Below are positions 22,925-30,835 of a stretch of 34,332 bases of DNA, piece after piece. The position numbers and the translations under genes are program-made. Source of the DNA: Myxococcota bacterium (GTDB taxonomy: Bacteria > Myxococcota_A > UBA9160 > UBA4427); assembly GCA_029941885.1 (NCBI GenBank), contig JAPYTP010000030.1, positions 8,701-43,032 of the forward strand, read 5' to 3'. Position 1 is the first letter of the stretch, and each line of letters begins with the position of its first letter. The notes under the pieces were generated by a model. That model was given only the letters and a program-made list of their open reading frames with translations, did no database searches and was not told the origin of the DNA.

Positions 22925-23660
22925 TCAATGCGTTCCGAAGTCGACCGAAGCGTTCCACGATTTCGACTTCGCTGATGCCCTATTCATCGTGATCGCGGGC
23001 CACGCCACTTGGCATCGCAAGCCGGATGGTTTCGGACGGGCCGAGAGACCGTCCCCGCCGATTGAATTCGGATCGCGCGGCGGGGGAGAGATCGTCGAGG
23101 CGTAGGTCGACGAGAGCGTTTTCGTTGCCCAGCTTTCGAGGTTGTAGAGATCGCCCGTTCGGATCGGGGCCGCGCGCAATCGCCCGGGAACCGCGAGCGA
23201 CGGGAAATAGGCGAGCGTCGCGCCTGTCGTTTCACGCAACACGCGCTCGAAGAGGGCCCTTACGTCGCCGGATTCGAGCGGGGTCGGATTCGTTGCGACG
23301 ACTTCACCGATACTCAGCGCTCGTTCCCCATCCTGGGCGACGTTTACGAATGCGTGAAGGTGAGGCTCGCCACGGTAGTGGAAGACGGCGGCGGGAGACT
23401 CGAGTCGGAAGATCTGTGAAGGCCCCCCCTGCCGCGATTCCGCGGTTGTGGTATTGCCGGAGCGGGTGTTCGTACCCGACGAAGGCCTCGGAAACACCGC
23501 GGTCCGAGAGCGAGCGGTAGAGCGCCTTCGCGAGATCGTCGACCGGGGCCAGGGTGTCGCTCGGGCGTGGTGAGAGGAGAAGTCGGCTTGCGAGACCGAA
23601 TCCGGACAGGCCTGCGAGGCTCACCCCGCCGGCCAACACCGGTCGTCGTGTCGAACTCAT
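22925..23660 (-). pseudogene. Tat-signal exported protein gene interrupted by a frameshift in a G7 tract
   Basis: Reading from the ATG at 23660-23658, frame 1 gives a twin-arginine signal (SSTRRPVLAGGVSLAGLSGF) and a mature part DDLAKALYRSLSDRGVSEAF, VGYEHPLRQYHNRGIAAGG. At 23423-23429 the coding strand has seven G residues, after which frame 1 becomes Arg/Pro-rich nonsense while the next frame continues sensibly: PSQIFRLESPAAVFHYRGEP, HLHAFVNVAQDGERALSIGE, LYNLESWATKTLSSTYAS, ending at 22925. Removing one G joins the two into one protein of about 244 residues. It is loosely reminiscent of DUF3500-type secreted proteins but I would not name it. The cause may be true decay, phase variation or a sequencing error; the intact reading of both halves argues for a recent event. 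Confidence 0.75.
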
Positions 23661-23878
23661 CGGAGCCTGCTCCCGTTCGGATTCTAACGCATGAATCGTC
23701 GCTTGATCCCGCGCGTTGATCCCGGGGCCGGCGCGCGACTGCTAACGTGCCGATCCGGTTGCCCGCATGGCGGACAGCAGTCGACGGGTCCGGGGCTTGC
23801 GATGCGTTCCGGTGGCATCGCGATCGGATTCGAAGGCGTCCGGAACCGGAACCCCGAGCAATATCAAGGAGTGGCGCA

Positions 23879-24742
23879 ATGGGCTTGTTGGACGGAAAAG
23901 TCGCTGTCGTAACGGGCGCGGGCGGTGGGTTGGGACGGGAACACGCTTTGGCGCTTGCGGCCGAAGGGGCCGCGGTCGTCGTCAACGATCTCGGGGGTGC
24001 TCGGGACGGTTCGGGTTCGGGTGCGGCGATGGCGGATCAGGTCGTGGACCAGATCAAGGCGGCCGGTGGCGAGGCCGCGCCGAATTACGACAATGTGTCC
24101 ACCGTCGAGGGCGGAGAGTCGATCCTTGCGAGCGCCCTCGACGCGTTCGGCCAGGTCGACATCCTGATCAACAACGCGGGTATCCTACGCGACAAGAGTT
24201 TCGCCAAGACCACAGAAGATCTCTGGGACCCCGTCGTGGCGGTTCACCTCAAGGGGACCTACTGCGTCACGCGCCCGGTCTTCCTGCACATGAAGGAGCG
24301 GGGCGCGGGTGGGGTGATCATCAATACGTCCTCTACCAGTGGCCTGAACGGGAATTTCGGGCAGTGCAATTACGGTGCGGCCAAGGCTGGGATCGCGGGG
24401 TTCACGCGCTGCCTCGCCCTCGAGGGCGAACGCTACGGTATTCGCTGCCACATCCTCGCACCGGTCGCGCACACGCGGCTCACGGAGGATCTCCCGGGCT
24501 TCGATAGCGACAAGGCCGCGGCTGCCTATGACCCGAAGCTCGTTTCGCCGCTCCTGGTCTACCTGGCGAGCGATCTGGCCAAGGACATGAATGGCAAGAC
24601 CTTCCTGGCCGGCGGAGGACGGATTGCCGAGATGAAGGTTGTGACGGCAGATGGCCTGACGAAGAAGGAAGACGGTGGACTGTGGTCTGCCGCGGAGATC
24701 GGCGCAAAGATGAGCGCGGGCGAAATCCTGTTGCCGGAATAG
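23879..24742 (+). CDS. Short-chain dehydrogenase, MFE-2/HSD17B4-type (3R)-hydroxyacyl-CoA dehydrogenase-like
   Basis: 287 residues; ATG at 23879 with AAGGAG 8 nt upstream. Cofactor loop TGAGGGLG (12-19), acidic/NAD-determining strand VVVNDLGGARDGSGSGAA, NNAG (98-101), and the catalytic set around Ser152, Tyr165 and Lys169 in NTSSTSGLNGNFGQCNYGAA. The extended D-L-G-G-x-R-D-G-x-G-S-G element and the G-N-F-G-Q-x-N-Y stretch are typical of the hydroxyacyl-CoA dehydrogenase part of peroxisomal multifunctional enzyme 2 and its bacterial relatives, acting in beta-oxidation or steroid side-chain breakdown. No thioesterase, hydratase or SCP2 domain is attached. plsB follows 150 bp later. Confidence 0.9.
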   Translation: MGLLDGKVAVVTGAGGGLGREHALALAAEGAAVVVNDLGGARDGSGSGAAMADQVVDQIKAAGGEAAPNYDNVSTVEGGESILASALDAFGQVDILINNAGILRDKSFAKTTEDLWDPVVAVHLKGTYCVTRPVFLHMKERGAGGVIINTSSTSGLNGNFGQCNYGAAKAGIAGFTRCLALEGERYGIRCHILAPVAHTRLTEDLPGFDSDKAAAAYDPKLVSPLLVYLASDLAKDMNGKTFLAGGGRIAEMKVVTADGLTKKEDGGLWSAAEIGAKMSAGEILLPE

Positions 24743-24892
24743 CTTTCGGGGTCGAGGGAATCTGCTGCGCTGTTTCGATTCGACTCCTCATCCGTTTGCC
24801 GTGGCGGTATGGGCCGCACCGGAGGGGCCCGAGAGCGGGTCCCCCGGTTCTTCGTTGCTCGTCCCGGGCCCCCTTTGTAACCTGCTGCCACC

Positions 24893-27625
24893 ATGTCCGA
24901 CTCACCCGAGATGAGCGACACCGTCTCTACGACCGAAGACGCTCCGAGCGCAACGCCCACCGCCGTCCCGCCCGCGATCCAGAAGCGGTCCGCACGATCG
25001 GCGATGACGCTGCGATTCAACCTCGTCTTCCGTTTTTTCGCGGACCGCTTCTTCAAGCATTTCGCGCTCGACGCCGCGGTCGTCGAGAGGCTTTTGGCAC
25101 TCGAAGCCCGAGGCAGCGTTGTCTATGTCATGCGCTACTCCAGCCGGCTGGACTATTTCCTTTTCAACGCGCTCTTCCTGCGTCACGGGCTGCGGCTCTC
25201 GGGCTTCGCGAATGCGATTCACTTCTACTACTACCGACCGCTCCATCAAATGCTCGCGATTGGACTTCGGCTGAAGCGAGCCCGACCGCGCGAGGTCGAA
25301 CACAGCGAAGATCGGGAGATCATCCGAGAACACGTTCACGCCGGGAGCAGCGTGTTTCTCTTCTTGCGCACGCAGCGCCTGCGGGCCTTCCTGCGACGAC
25401 GGAAGAGCGGCATGCGAAGCGACGAATTGGATCTGATGGGCGAGGTCGTCCGGTGTGTGGTCGAGGAAGGCGCGGAGGATTCCGCCTCGGCGTCGGGTGA
25501 CCGGCCGAGGGAAGTCTTCGTAGTGCCCCTGGCCATCTTCTGGCGCAAGGGACCACGGACCCAGAACCGTTTCCTCAACGTGGACTACGGCTCGCTCACG
25601 CGGCCGTCGGATTTCGTCAAGGTCGCGCGGTTCCTGTCGACCTACCGCAGTCTGACGGTCAAGGTCGGCGACGCCGTCGATGTCCGCCTCTACTCGATGG
25701 TCCACGCCAGCGACGGCTGGGAGCGGATCGCCAAGAGGATCCGGCGCGCGGTCCTGATCCATCTCTTTCGCGAAGAGAAGGTCGTCGAGGGACCGACACT
25801 CCGTCCGCGCTGGCGCGTCCTGCGCGAGGTGCTGCTGGATTCCGGGGTTCGTTCCGCGATGGCGGTGCGCGCGAGCGGCGAGGGGGGCTCCGCGGAGAGA
25901 GCGGAACGCGAGGTCGAGAAGATATTCCGGGAGATTTCGGCCGACATGGGCTCGAGTTGGCTGGCACTCGGCGCCGTGACCGTCGGCGGAATCTTCAAGC
26001 GGCTCTTCGCGTCGATCGAGGTCCATCGTCTGGCGGAGATCGCGGAGGATGCGAAACGCAATCCGATCGTGCTCGTCCCGAGTCACCGCTCCTATTTCGA
26101 CTTCCTGATCCTGTCGTGGCTCTTCTACCAGAACTACCTCGTGCCGCCCCATATCGCTGCACGGGAGAACATGGCGTTCGGTCCCTTCGGATTCCTGTTC
26201 CGTCGCATGGGCGCGTTCTTTCTGCGGAAATCCTTCGACGATCCGCTCTACAAGGAAGTGTTTCGCGCCTACGTGGCCTATCTCGTTCGGGAGGGTTTCA
26301 CGCAGGAGTTCTTCATCGAGGGGGGACGGTCGCGCACCGGTAAGACCCTTGCGCCGCGGCTCGGGATGCTCAGCTGGGACGTGGATGCGTTCCTCGAGAG
26401 CAATCGGCGCGACCTCTTCTTCGTGCCGATCGCCATCAGCTACGAGCGGCTCGTCGAGGAGTCGGGCATGATCGAAGAACTCGATGGGGGCGAGAAGACC
26501 AAGGAGAGCGTCCTGGGGCTCTTCCGAGCGCGCAAATACCTGCAGCGCCGATTCGGATCGGTGCACGTGAGTTTCGGTGAGCCGATCTCCCTGGCGGGTG
26601 CTCTCGGGACTCATCGTCCGCGCTTCGAAGCCCTGCAGCGCGGTCAGATCTCATCGCCCGAGATGAGATCGGTCCTCGAAGACCAGAAGCGCGAGTTCGT
26701 GAGCAGCCTGGGCCACTCGCTCGTCGAACGAATCGGATGGGCGACGGTGGCCAACGCGACGTCGGTCGCTGCGGTCGTGCTGTTGGGCGGTGTCCACCGA
26801 GGGTTGCTTCGCGAGGATCTCGTCACGGGCATGCGGGACGTCGCGGACCTGTTGCGACTGCAGGGGGTCCGCCTGACACCGGCCTTCGAGCGGGATCTCG
26901 AGGAGTTGCGTGAATCCATCGCGTTCCTCGAGCGGAGCGATCTGCTCCAGTCGCGCCTCGACCATCGCGGCGAAATTCTGCACTTCGAGGCCAACCGTCG
27001 TCGCGCGCTCGATATCTATCGAAACTCGATTGCCCATTTCCTGGTGATCCCGAGCCTGCTGTCGAGGGCGGTGCTCGCAGGGCTCGGTCGCGACTACGTC
27101 CACCAGGAGCTCGAGATCTGGGTCGATGTCTTCTATCGCGAGTACTACGCCTCGCGGGAGCTCTATCTGACCCGGGGTGAAGCCGTGCTCGAGCATTTCG
27201 AGAGCGAGGGTTGGGTCGAGCTGGAGGGTGATCAATGGGTCACGACTGCCGAGGGCAATCGACCGCTCTCGATACTGGCCGAACAGACCCGGGGCGTGGT
27301 CGAGTGTTATGACACGATCGTACGTGTGGTGCTGGCGTGGATGGAGTCGGTCGAAGAGGGCGTTCTGCGCAGCGGATTGATCAAAGAGGCCCAGTCCGCC
27401 TTCGAGAGTGCACAGCTCCTCGGCTATTCGAGAAGGGCCGAGGCGCTCTCGGACACGACTCTCGACAACGCGCTTTCGTGGCTCGTTTCCCGCTCGATCC
27501 TGGATGCGAAGGTGATCCGGACGGGCAAACGAAACACCCACGACACGCGCTATGCCCGTGGGGAGAAATGGGCGGATCTCGAGGAGATTCAGCGGCTTCT
27601 GGCGTCGGCACTCCGAGACGGGTAG
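24893..27625 (+). CDS. plsB: Glycerol-3-phosphate 1-O-acyltransferase, PlsB-type
   Basis: 910 residues, close to the usual 800-840 of PlsB with a longer N-terminus. Acyltransferase blocks: I, PSHRSYFDFLILSWLF with the HxxxxD pair His398/Asp403; II, GAFFLRKSFDDPLYKEVF; III, FFIEGGRSRTGKTLAPRLG; IV, FFVPIAISYERLVEE. The protein is expected on the inner face of the cytoplasmic membrane, adding the first acyl chain to glycerol 3-phosphate (acyl-CoA or acyl-ACP donor). The N-terminal 40 residues are Ser/Thr/Pro-rich. The first domain (about 40-300) contains HxxxxD-like remnants (RYSSRLDYFLFNALFLRHG), suggesting an old internal duplication of the acyltransferase fold. No strong ribosome-binding site precedes the ATG. 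hisI begins 62 bp after its stop. Confidence 0.93.
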   Translation: MSDSPEMSDTVSTTEDAPSATPTAVPPAIQKRSARSAMTLRFNLVFRFFADRFFKHFALDAAVVERLLALEARGSVVYVMRYSSRLDYFLFNALFLRHGLRLSGFANAIHFYYYRPLHQMLAIGLRLKRARPREVEHSEDREIIREHVHAGSSVFLFLRTQRLRAFLRRRKSGMRSDELDLMGEVVRCVVEEGAEDSASASGDRPREVFVVPLAIFWRKGPRTQNRFLNVDYGSLTRPSDFVKVARFLSTYRSLTVKVGDAVDVRLYSMVHASDGWERIAKRIRRAVLIHLFREEKVVEGPTLRPRWRVLREVLLDSGVRSAMAVRASGEGGSAERAEREVEKIFREISADMGSSWLALGAVTVGGIFKRLFASIEVHRLAEIAEDAKRNPIVLVPSHRSYFDFLILSWLFYQNYLVPPHIAARENMAFGPFGFLFRRMGAFFLRKSFDDPLYKEVFRAYVAYLVREGFTQEFFIEGGRSRTGKTLAPRLGMLSWDVDAFLESNRRDLFFVPIAISYERLVEESGMIEELDGGEKTKESVLGLFRARKYLQRRFGSVHVSFGEPISLAGALGTHRPRFEALQRGQISSPEMRSVLEDQKREFVSSLGHSLVERIGWATVANATSVAAVVLLGGVHRGLLREDLVTGMRDVADLLRLQGVRLTPAFERDLEELRESIAFLERSDLLQSRLDHRGEILHFEANRRRALDIYRNSIAHFLVIPSLLSRAVLAGLGRDYVHQELEIWVDVFYREYYASRELYLTRGEAVLEHFESEGWVELEGDQWVTTAEGNRPLSILAEQTRGVVECYDTIVRVVLAWMESVEEGVLRSGLIKEAQSAFESAQLLGYSRRAEALSDTTLDNALSWLVSRSILDAKVIRTGKRNTHDTRYARGEKWADLEEIQRLLASALRDG

Positions 27626-27687
27626 CCTCCGCGCCCTTCCCGTACCCACTTCCGAATCCCTTCCAGATCGCCCGAGCCGAGGACCCC

Positions 27688-28089
27688 ATGAGCGCCGAGT
27701 CCACTGAGCCGATCTCCATCATTGATTTCGAGAAGGCGGGAGGTCTCGTTACGGCGATCGCCCAGGACGACGAGACCGGCGAGATCCTGATGGTCGCCTA
27801 CATGAACGAGGAATCGCTTCGGCGGAGCCTCGAACTCGGTGAGGTCGTCTACTGGAGTCGGAGTCGACAGAAGTACTGGCACAAGGGAGAGGAGAGCGGG
27901 AACGTCCAGAAACTAAAGGGGCTGTACGTCGACTGTGACGGTGACGCGTTGGTGTTGCGGGTCGAGCAGGTCGGGGGTGCTGCCTGTCATACCGGAAAAC
28001 GAAACTGTTTCTTCCGCCGCATTGATCGCGGGCAAATCGAACAGGTGGGGATTCAGGTATTCGATCCCGCTGAGGTCTACAAGAAATGA
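27688..28089 (+). CDS. hisI: Phosphoribosyl-AMP cyclohydrolase HisI
   Basis: 133 residues from the ATG at 27688 (GAGG 5 nt upstream). Signatures: TGEILMVAYMNEESLRRSLE, GEVVYWSRSRQKYWHKGEES, metal-binding VDCDGDALVL (three acidic residues and Cys) and VGGAACHTGKRNCFFR with the zinc-binding Cys pair. It opens the purine ring of phosphoribosyl-AMP in the third step of histidine synthesis. There is no fused HisE domain, so phosphoribosyl-ATP pyrophosphatase must be separate. Its stop overlaps the hisG start by 4 bp (ATGA). Confidence 0.96.
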   Translation: MSAESTEPISIIDFEKAGGLVTAIAQDDETGEILMVAYMNEESLRRSLELGEVVYWSRSRQKYWHKGEESGNVQKLKGLYVDCDGDALVLRVEQVGGAACHTGKRNCFFRRIDRGQIEQVGIQVFDPAEVYKK

Positions 28090-28970
28090 GCGACGTGGGT
28101 CCCAATCTGCGAATCGGATTGCCCAAGGGCAGCCTCCAGGAGACGACGACGTCGCTGTTTGCGAAGGCCGGCTATGACGTCCGCATCTCCGGCCGCTCCT
28201 ACTATCCCTCGATCGACGACCCCGAGATCGAATGCATCCTGATCCGCCCCCAGGAGATGGCACGCTATGTCGGGCAAGGCGTACTCGACTGCGGCATCAC
28301 CGGCCTCGATTGGGTCCTCGAGACGGGCGCCGAAGTCGAAGAACTCGCGGATCTTCGTGCACCGTGGCCCAATTATGGGCCGGTCCGTTGGATCCTCGCC
28401 GTCAAGGACGACTCGCCCTTCCAGACGCCGAAAGATCTGCAGGGCAAGCGAATCGCCACCGAAGTCATGGGTCTGACCGAACGCTATCTGGCGGAACTCG
28501 GCATCGAAGCGCAGCTCGAGTTCTCGTGGGGGGCAACGGAGGTCAAGCCGCCCGTTCTCGCAGACGCCATCGTCGATGTGACCGAGACCGGCTCGAGCTT
28601 GCGGGCGAACAACCTGCGCGTGATCGATCTGCTTCTAGAGAGCACCCCGCGATTGATCGCGCATCGGCCGTCGCTTAAGGACCCCTGGAAGCGAGGCAAG
28701 CTCGAGCGACTGCGGATGCTGCTCATGGGTGCGATCGCCGCAGCGACCCGTGTCGGGCTTTCGATGAATGTACCCAAAGACCGGGTCGAGACGCTGCTCT
28801 CGCTACTGCCGGACGCCGGCCGGCCGACGATTTCGCCCCTGGCCGATCCCTCGTGGGTCGACATCTTCGTGATCGTCGAGGAGTCCTTCGTACGCGATCT
28901 GCTCCCGAGGCTCCACGAAGCGGGCGCGCGGGGCATCGTCGAGAATCCGCTCAACAAGATCATCGACTGA
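28086..28970 (+). CDS. hisG: ATP phosphoribosyltransferase, long form HisG
   Basis: 294 residues, the length of the long hexameric form with its own C-terminal regulatory domain. Signatures include LRIGLPKGSLQETTTSLFAK, GVLDCGITGLDWVLE, RIATEVMGLTERYL, the PRPP loop VLADAIVDVTETGSSLRAN and C-terminal PTISPLADPSWVDIFVIVEE with ARGIVENPLNKIID. It catalyses the first, feedback-inhibited step of histidine synthesis and, being the long form, should not need HisZ. It is coupled to hisI by ATGA overlap; the Nudix gene starts 2 bp after its stop. Confidence 0.96.
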   Translation: MSDVGPNLRIGLPKGSLQETTTSLFAKAGYDVRISGRSYYPSIDDPEIECILIRPQEMARYVGQGVLDCGITGLDWVLETGAEVEELADLRAPWPNYGPVRWILAVKDDSPFQTPKDLQGKRIATEVMGLTERYLAELGIEAQLEFSWGATEVKPPVLADAIVDVTETGSSLRANNLRVIDLLLESTPRLIAHRPSLKDPWKRGKLERLRMLLMGAIAAATRVGLSMNVPKDRVETLLSLLPDAGRPTISPLADPSWVDIFVIVEESFVRDLLPRLHEAGARGIVENPLNKIID

Positions 28971-28972
28971 CG

Positions 28973-29626
28973 ATGAGCGGTTCGGCTGCGCCGCTAGGCG
29001 AGGGGCGCCGACCCTCGGGAGACCGGAGACGACGTGGCCTTCCCGTCCACGAGCGAGGGCGCCTGGGCCGCTTCTGGGGCGGGGTCGAGGATTATGTACG
29101 AACCGCCTGGTGGGGAATCGTTTCGCCCCGAGTGACCGAGCGCGAGCCGCTCGTGATCGTGCATGCGGTGATCTTGCGCGCGGGTCCGAAGGGCCTCGGC
29201 AGCGAGGTCCTGATGTCGATCCGCAGCGACCTCTTCGGGTGGGAGCTGCCCGGCGGCACCCCCGAATCGGGCGAGACGTTCGAGCAATCCCTTACCCGGG
29301 AAGTGAGCGAAGAGACGGGGCTCTCGGTCGCGATCGAAGCGCACGTGGGCGACTGGGTCCGTCGGGGCTTTCGACCGCATACGGCCCGCATCTATCGATG
29401 TCGGGTCGTGGATGGCTCGGAGACGCCTTCGCACGAAACACCGCGGCTGGCCTGGTTCGACGTGGCGGATCCCCCGGTGGCGCTTTTTCCCTGGTATCGC
29501 GAACCCCTCGCCTGCGCCCTCGACTACGCCGCGGGTCCTGTCGAGCGGGAGGACTGGCAGGGCGTGCTCACGATCTGGCGGGCGATGAAAATCGACGTCG
29601 GGATGCGCTGGCGGGGACTTCCGTGA
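28973..29626 (+). CDS. Nudix hydrolase
   Basis: 217 residues starting 2 bp after hisG. The Nudix box GGTPESGETFEQSLTREV then SEETGL (residues 95-117) fits GX5EX7REUXEEXGU exactly, so the fold should be active. The N-terminal 55 residues are Arg/Gly-rich and then carry a short Trp-rich helix (FWGGVEDYVRTAWWGIV). The substrate cannot be read from sequence. Its placement in the his unit suggests housekeeping or a role in nucleotide clean-up, but it may only be cotranscribed. The end of the gene lies in a direct repeat (cttccgtgacgg twice). Confidence 0.88.
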   Translation: MSGSAAPLGEGRRPSGDRRRRGLPVHERGRLGRFWGGVEDYVRTAWWGIVSPRVTEREPLVIVHAVILRAGPKGLGSEVLMSIRSDLFGWELPGGTPESGETFEQSLTREVSEETGLSVAIEAHVGDWVRRGFRPHTARIYRCRVVDGSETPSHETPRLAWFDVADPPVALFPWYREPLACALDYAAGPVEREDWQGVLTIWRAMKIDVGMRWRGLP

Positions 29627-29667
29627 CGGCGCTTCCGTGACGGTGAATGTCCAACCCCGGCGCGGCG

Positions 29668-29681
29668 CGTGTTCGAACACG
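29668..29681. other. 14-bp perfect palindrome between converging genes
   Basis: CGTGTTCGAACACG is a perfect inverted repeat in the 63-bp gap between the Nudix gene and the convergent zinc-ribbon gene. It could be a protein-binding site or a short bidirectional hairpin; no U-run follows. Confidence 0.35.
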
Positions 29682-29689
29682 GCGCGTCG

Positions 29690-30178
29690 CTAGCGTCGCT
29701 GCTCGCGCAGACCGCTGGCTTCCCATTCCTTCGAGAGCTGCTTGAGTTTTCGGGAGAACTCATCGAAGGGATCATCGAAGGAGAGGATGATCTCGGTCGT
29801 GCGCGGGATGTCATCGCCGTTCAGCAGACCGCGGTAGCGATTCAGGTTGGCGAGGATCGCTTCGGCGACTTTGAGTGCTCGTTTCTCGGTCTTGATCAGG
29901 GGCGACTGGAGCGTGTACACGTTGTTCCGTCCCCAGAGACTCTCGTCGCGGACGATCGCGATCTCGCGGTACACACCATTGATCGGATCGAAGTTGTACT
30001 CGACTCGCACCTCTTTGAAGATGTCCGAGTTGCCGGTGTAGAATCCGCGTTCTTTTTCCACCTTGCCGAGCTGCCTGCAGCGAGGACAGTAGAAAGTGTC
30101 ACCGTGATTCAGGAGGAACACGCCCTTGGCGTAGTCCTCGCAGTCCGTGTTTTCGCAATATCCAACGCCGCGCTTCAT
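29690..30178 (-). CDS. Zinc-ribbon protein of unknown function under a sigma-54 promoter
   Basis: 162 residues from the ATG at 30178 (AAGGA 8 nt upstream); an ATG three codons earlier (30187) lacks proper spacing. The N-terminus carries two Cys pairs, VGYCENTDCEDY and DTFYCPRCRQLG, forming a zinc ribbon (Cys about 7, 12, 30, 33). The rest is a compact, conserved-looking domain with no membrane segment: GFYTGNSDIFKEVRVEYNFD, YREIAIVRDESLWGRNNVYT, LKVAEAILANLNRYRGLL. Composition and lack of disorder set it apart from its Arg/Ala-rich neighbours. I do not recognise the family. It is monocistronic in this window and has a consensus sigma-54 promoter about 110 bp upstream, implying control by a bacterial enhancer-binding protein. 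Confidence 0.85.
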   Translation of the reverse strand: MKRGVGYCENTDCEDYAKGVFLLNHGDTFYCPRCRQLGKVEKERGFYTGNSDIFKEVRVEYNFDPINGVYREIAIVRDESLWGRNNVYTLQSPLIKTEKRALKVAEAILANLNRYRGLLNGDDIPRTTEIILSFDDPFDEFSRKLKQLSKEWEASGLREQRR

Positions 30179-30290
30179 ACTGGCCATCCTTCTCGGATGC
30201 CTCCCACTTCGATGTCGTCGGATCGATTGCCTGCTCGTGAGGTCCCTCGGTCGATCCTGCGAATTTCGATTCGTTCGGTCGTCTAGAAAA

Positions 30291-30306
30291 AGCAAGTCTC
30301 GTGCCA
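30291..30306 (-). promoter_or_regulatory. Sigma-54 (RpoN) -24/-12 promoter
   Basis: The minus strand reads TGGCACG-AGAC-TTGCT, matching the full -24/-12 consensus TGGCACG-N4-TTGCW with no mismatch and correct 10-base spacing between the GG and GC. Transcription would start near 30280, about 100 bases before the zinc-ribbon gene. A CGACGG/CCGTCG inverted repeat (30308-30313 and 30332-30337) lies directly upstream. Confidence 0.72.
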
Positions 30307-30390
30307 CCGACGGTCGACCGGAGGGGGCAGTCCGTCGATGGATTGGCTGACTCATCTTAGCGGAATCTCTTGCTGATCGGCTGCCTCCGA

Positions 30391-30503
30391 TGCGCCGAAC
30401 ACCTACTTGGTTCCCACCGAGCGGGTGCCTGCGAATCGTTCTCGGCGCAATTAAACGCCTCTCACTCGAAAGTCCTCTCGGGGATCCAGAAGTGTCTGGA
30501 TCC
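30391..30503 (+). ncRNA. Candidate structured RNA (unassigned)
   Basis: Outer stem TGCGCCGA (30391-30398) pairs perfectly with TCGGCGCA (30442-30449). Inside it CACCT pairs with GGGTG and CTTGG with CCGAG around a TTCCCA loop (400-427 in the 30-kb numbering). Two pairs are G-U only if the plus strand is transcribed, which favours plus. A second hairpin, GGATCCAGA-AGTG-TCTGGATCC, follows at 30482-30503. It does not match tRNA, tmRNA, SRP, RNase P or 6S RNA that I could recognise. Transcription is unproven. Confidence 0.22.
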
Positions 30504-30811
30504 ACCAGGGGGATGCTGCACCTGGGTGCTCCCGGTCACGTTCGGGCCACTTGAGGGAAGAACTCTTCCGCTGCCGATCCGTGCCTGCAATTTTGATCAT
30601 AGTCTCGATCATCGTTGCGGGCGCGCGTGGATGTTGCCGGGTCGGGGGGGGCGGGGGGGGGTCTCCATCCAGGAACCGTTCCATCGCTTCTGAGGGAACG
30701 GGACAGTGGGCCGTGACATCGTGTTCGGGGGAACCCGATGAATCTATGGTTTCCGGTCATCGGTTCGTTGTCAACCGCCATTTGGCTGACCGGCCCCTCT
30801 CCCGGTGGATG

Positions 30812-30825
30812 CGCCCTGCAGGGCG
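30812..30825 (-). terminator. Palindrome just after ccmC, possible terminator or processing hairpin
   Basis: CGCCCTGCAGGGCG is a perfect 14-bp palindrome 10 bp beyond the ccmC stop codon. There is no T run after it on the minus strand, so it is not a typical intrinsic terminator. Confidence 0.25.
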
Positions 30826-30835
30826 GCGGCAGCGG

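Larger units (their letters stand above)
30307..30835. other. Gene-free 0.5-kb region rich in inverted repeats and G runs
   Basis: No open frame here has a plausible protein; the short ones are low-complexity or Pro runs. The stretch holds a nested stem structure at 30391-30449, a perfect 9-bp hairpin at 30482-30503, smaller hairpins near 30518-30529 and 30554-30567, two long G runs (G8 at 30644-30651 and G9 at 30653-30661), and a 14-bp palindrome at 30812-30825 that follows the ccmC stop. The rest shows nothing I can name. Confidence 0.6.

Noticed and set aside
24902-26614. Minus-strand frame of about 570 codons
   Set aside because: Antisense shadow of plsB, charged and without motif.
30482-30503. 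9-bp hairpin as an intrinsic terminator
   Set aside because: No T run follows on either strand, so it is kept only as part of a possible structured RNA.
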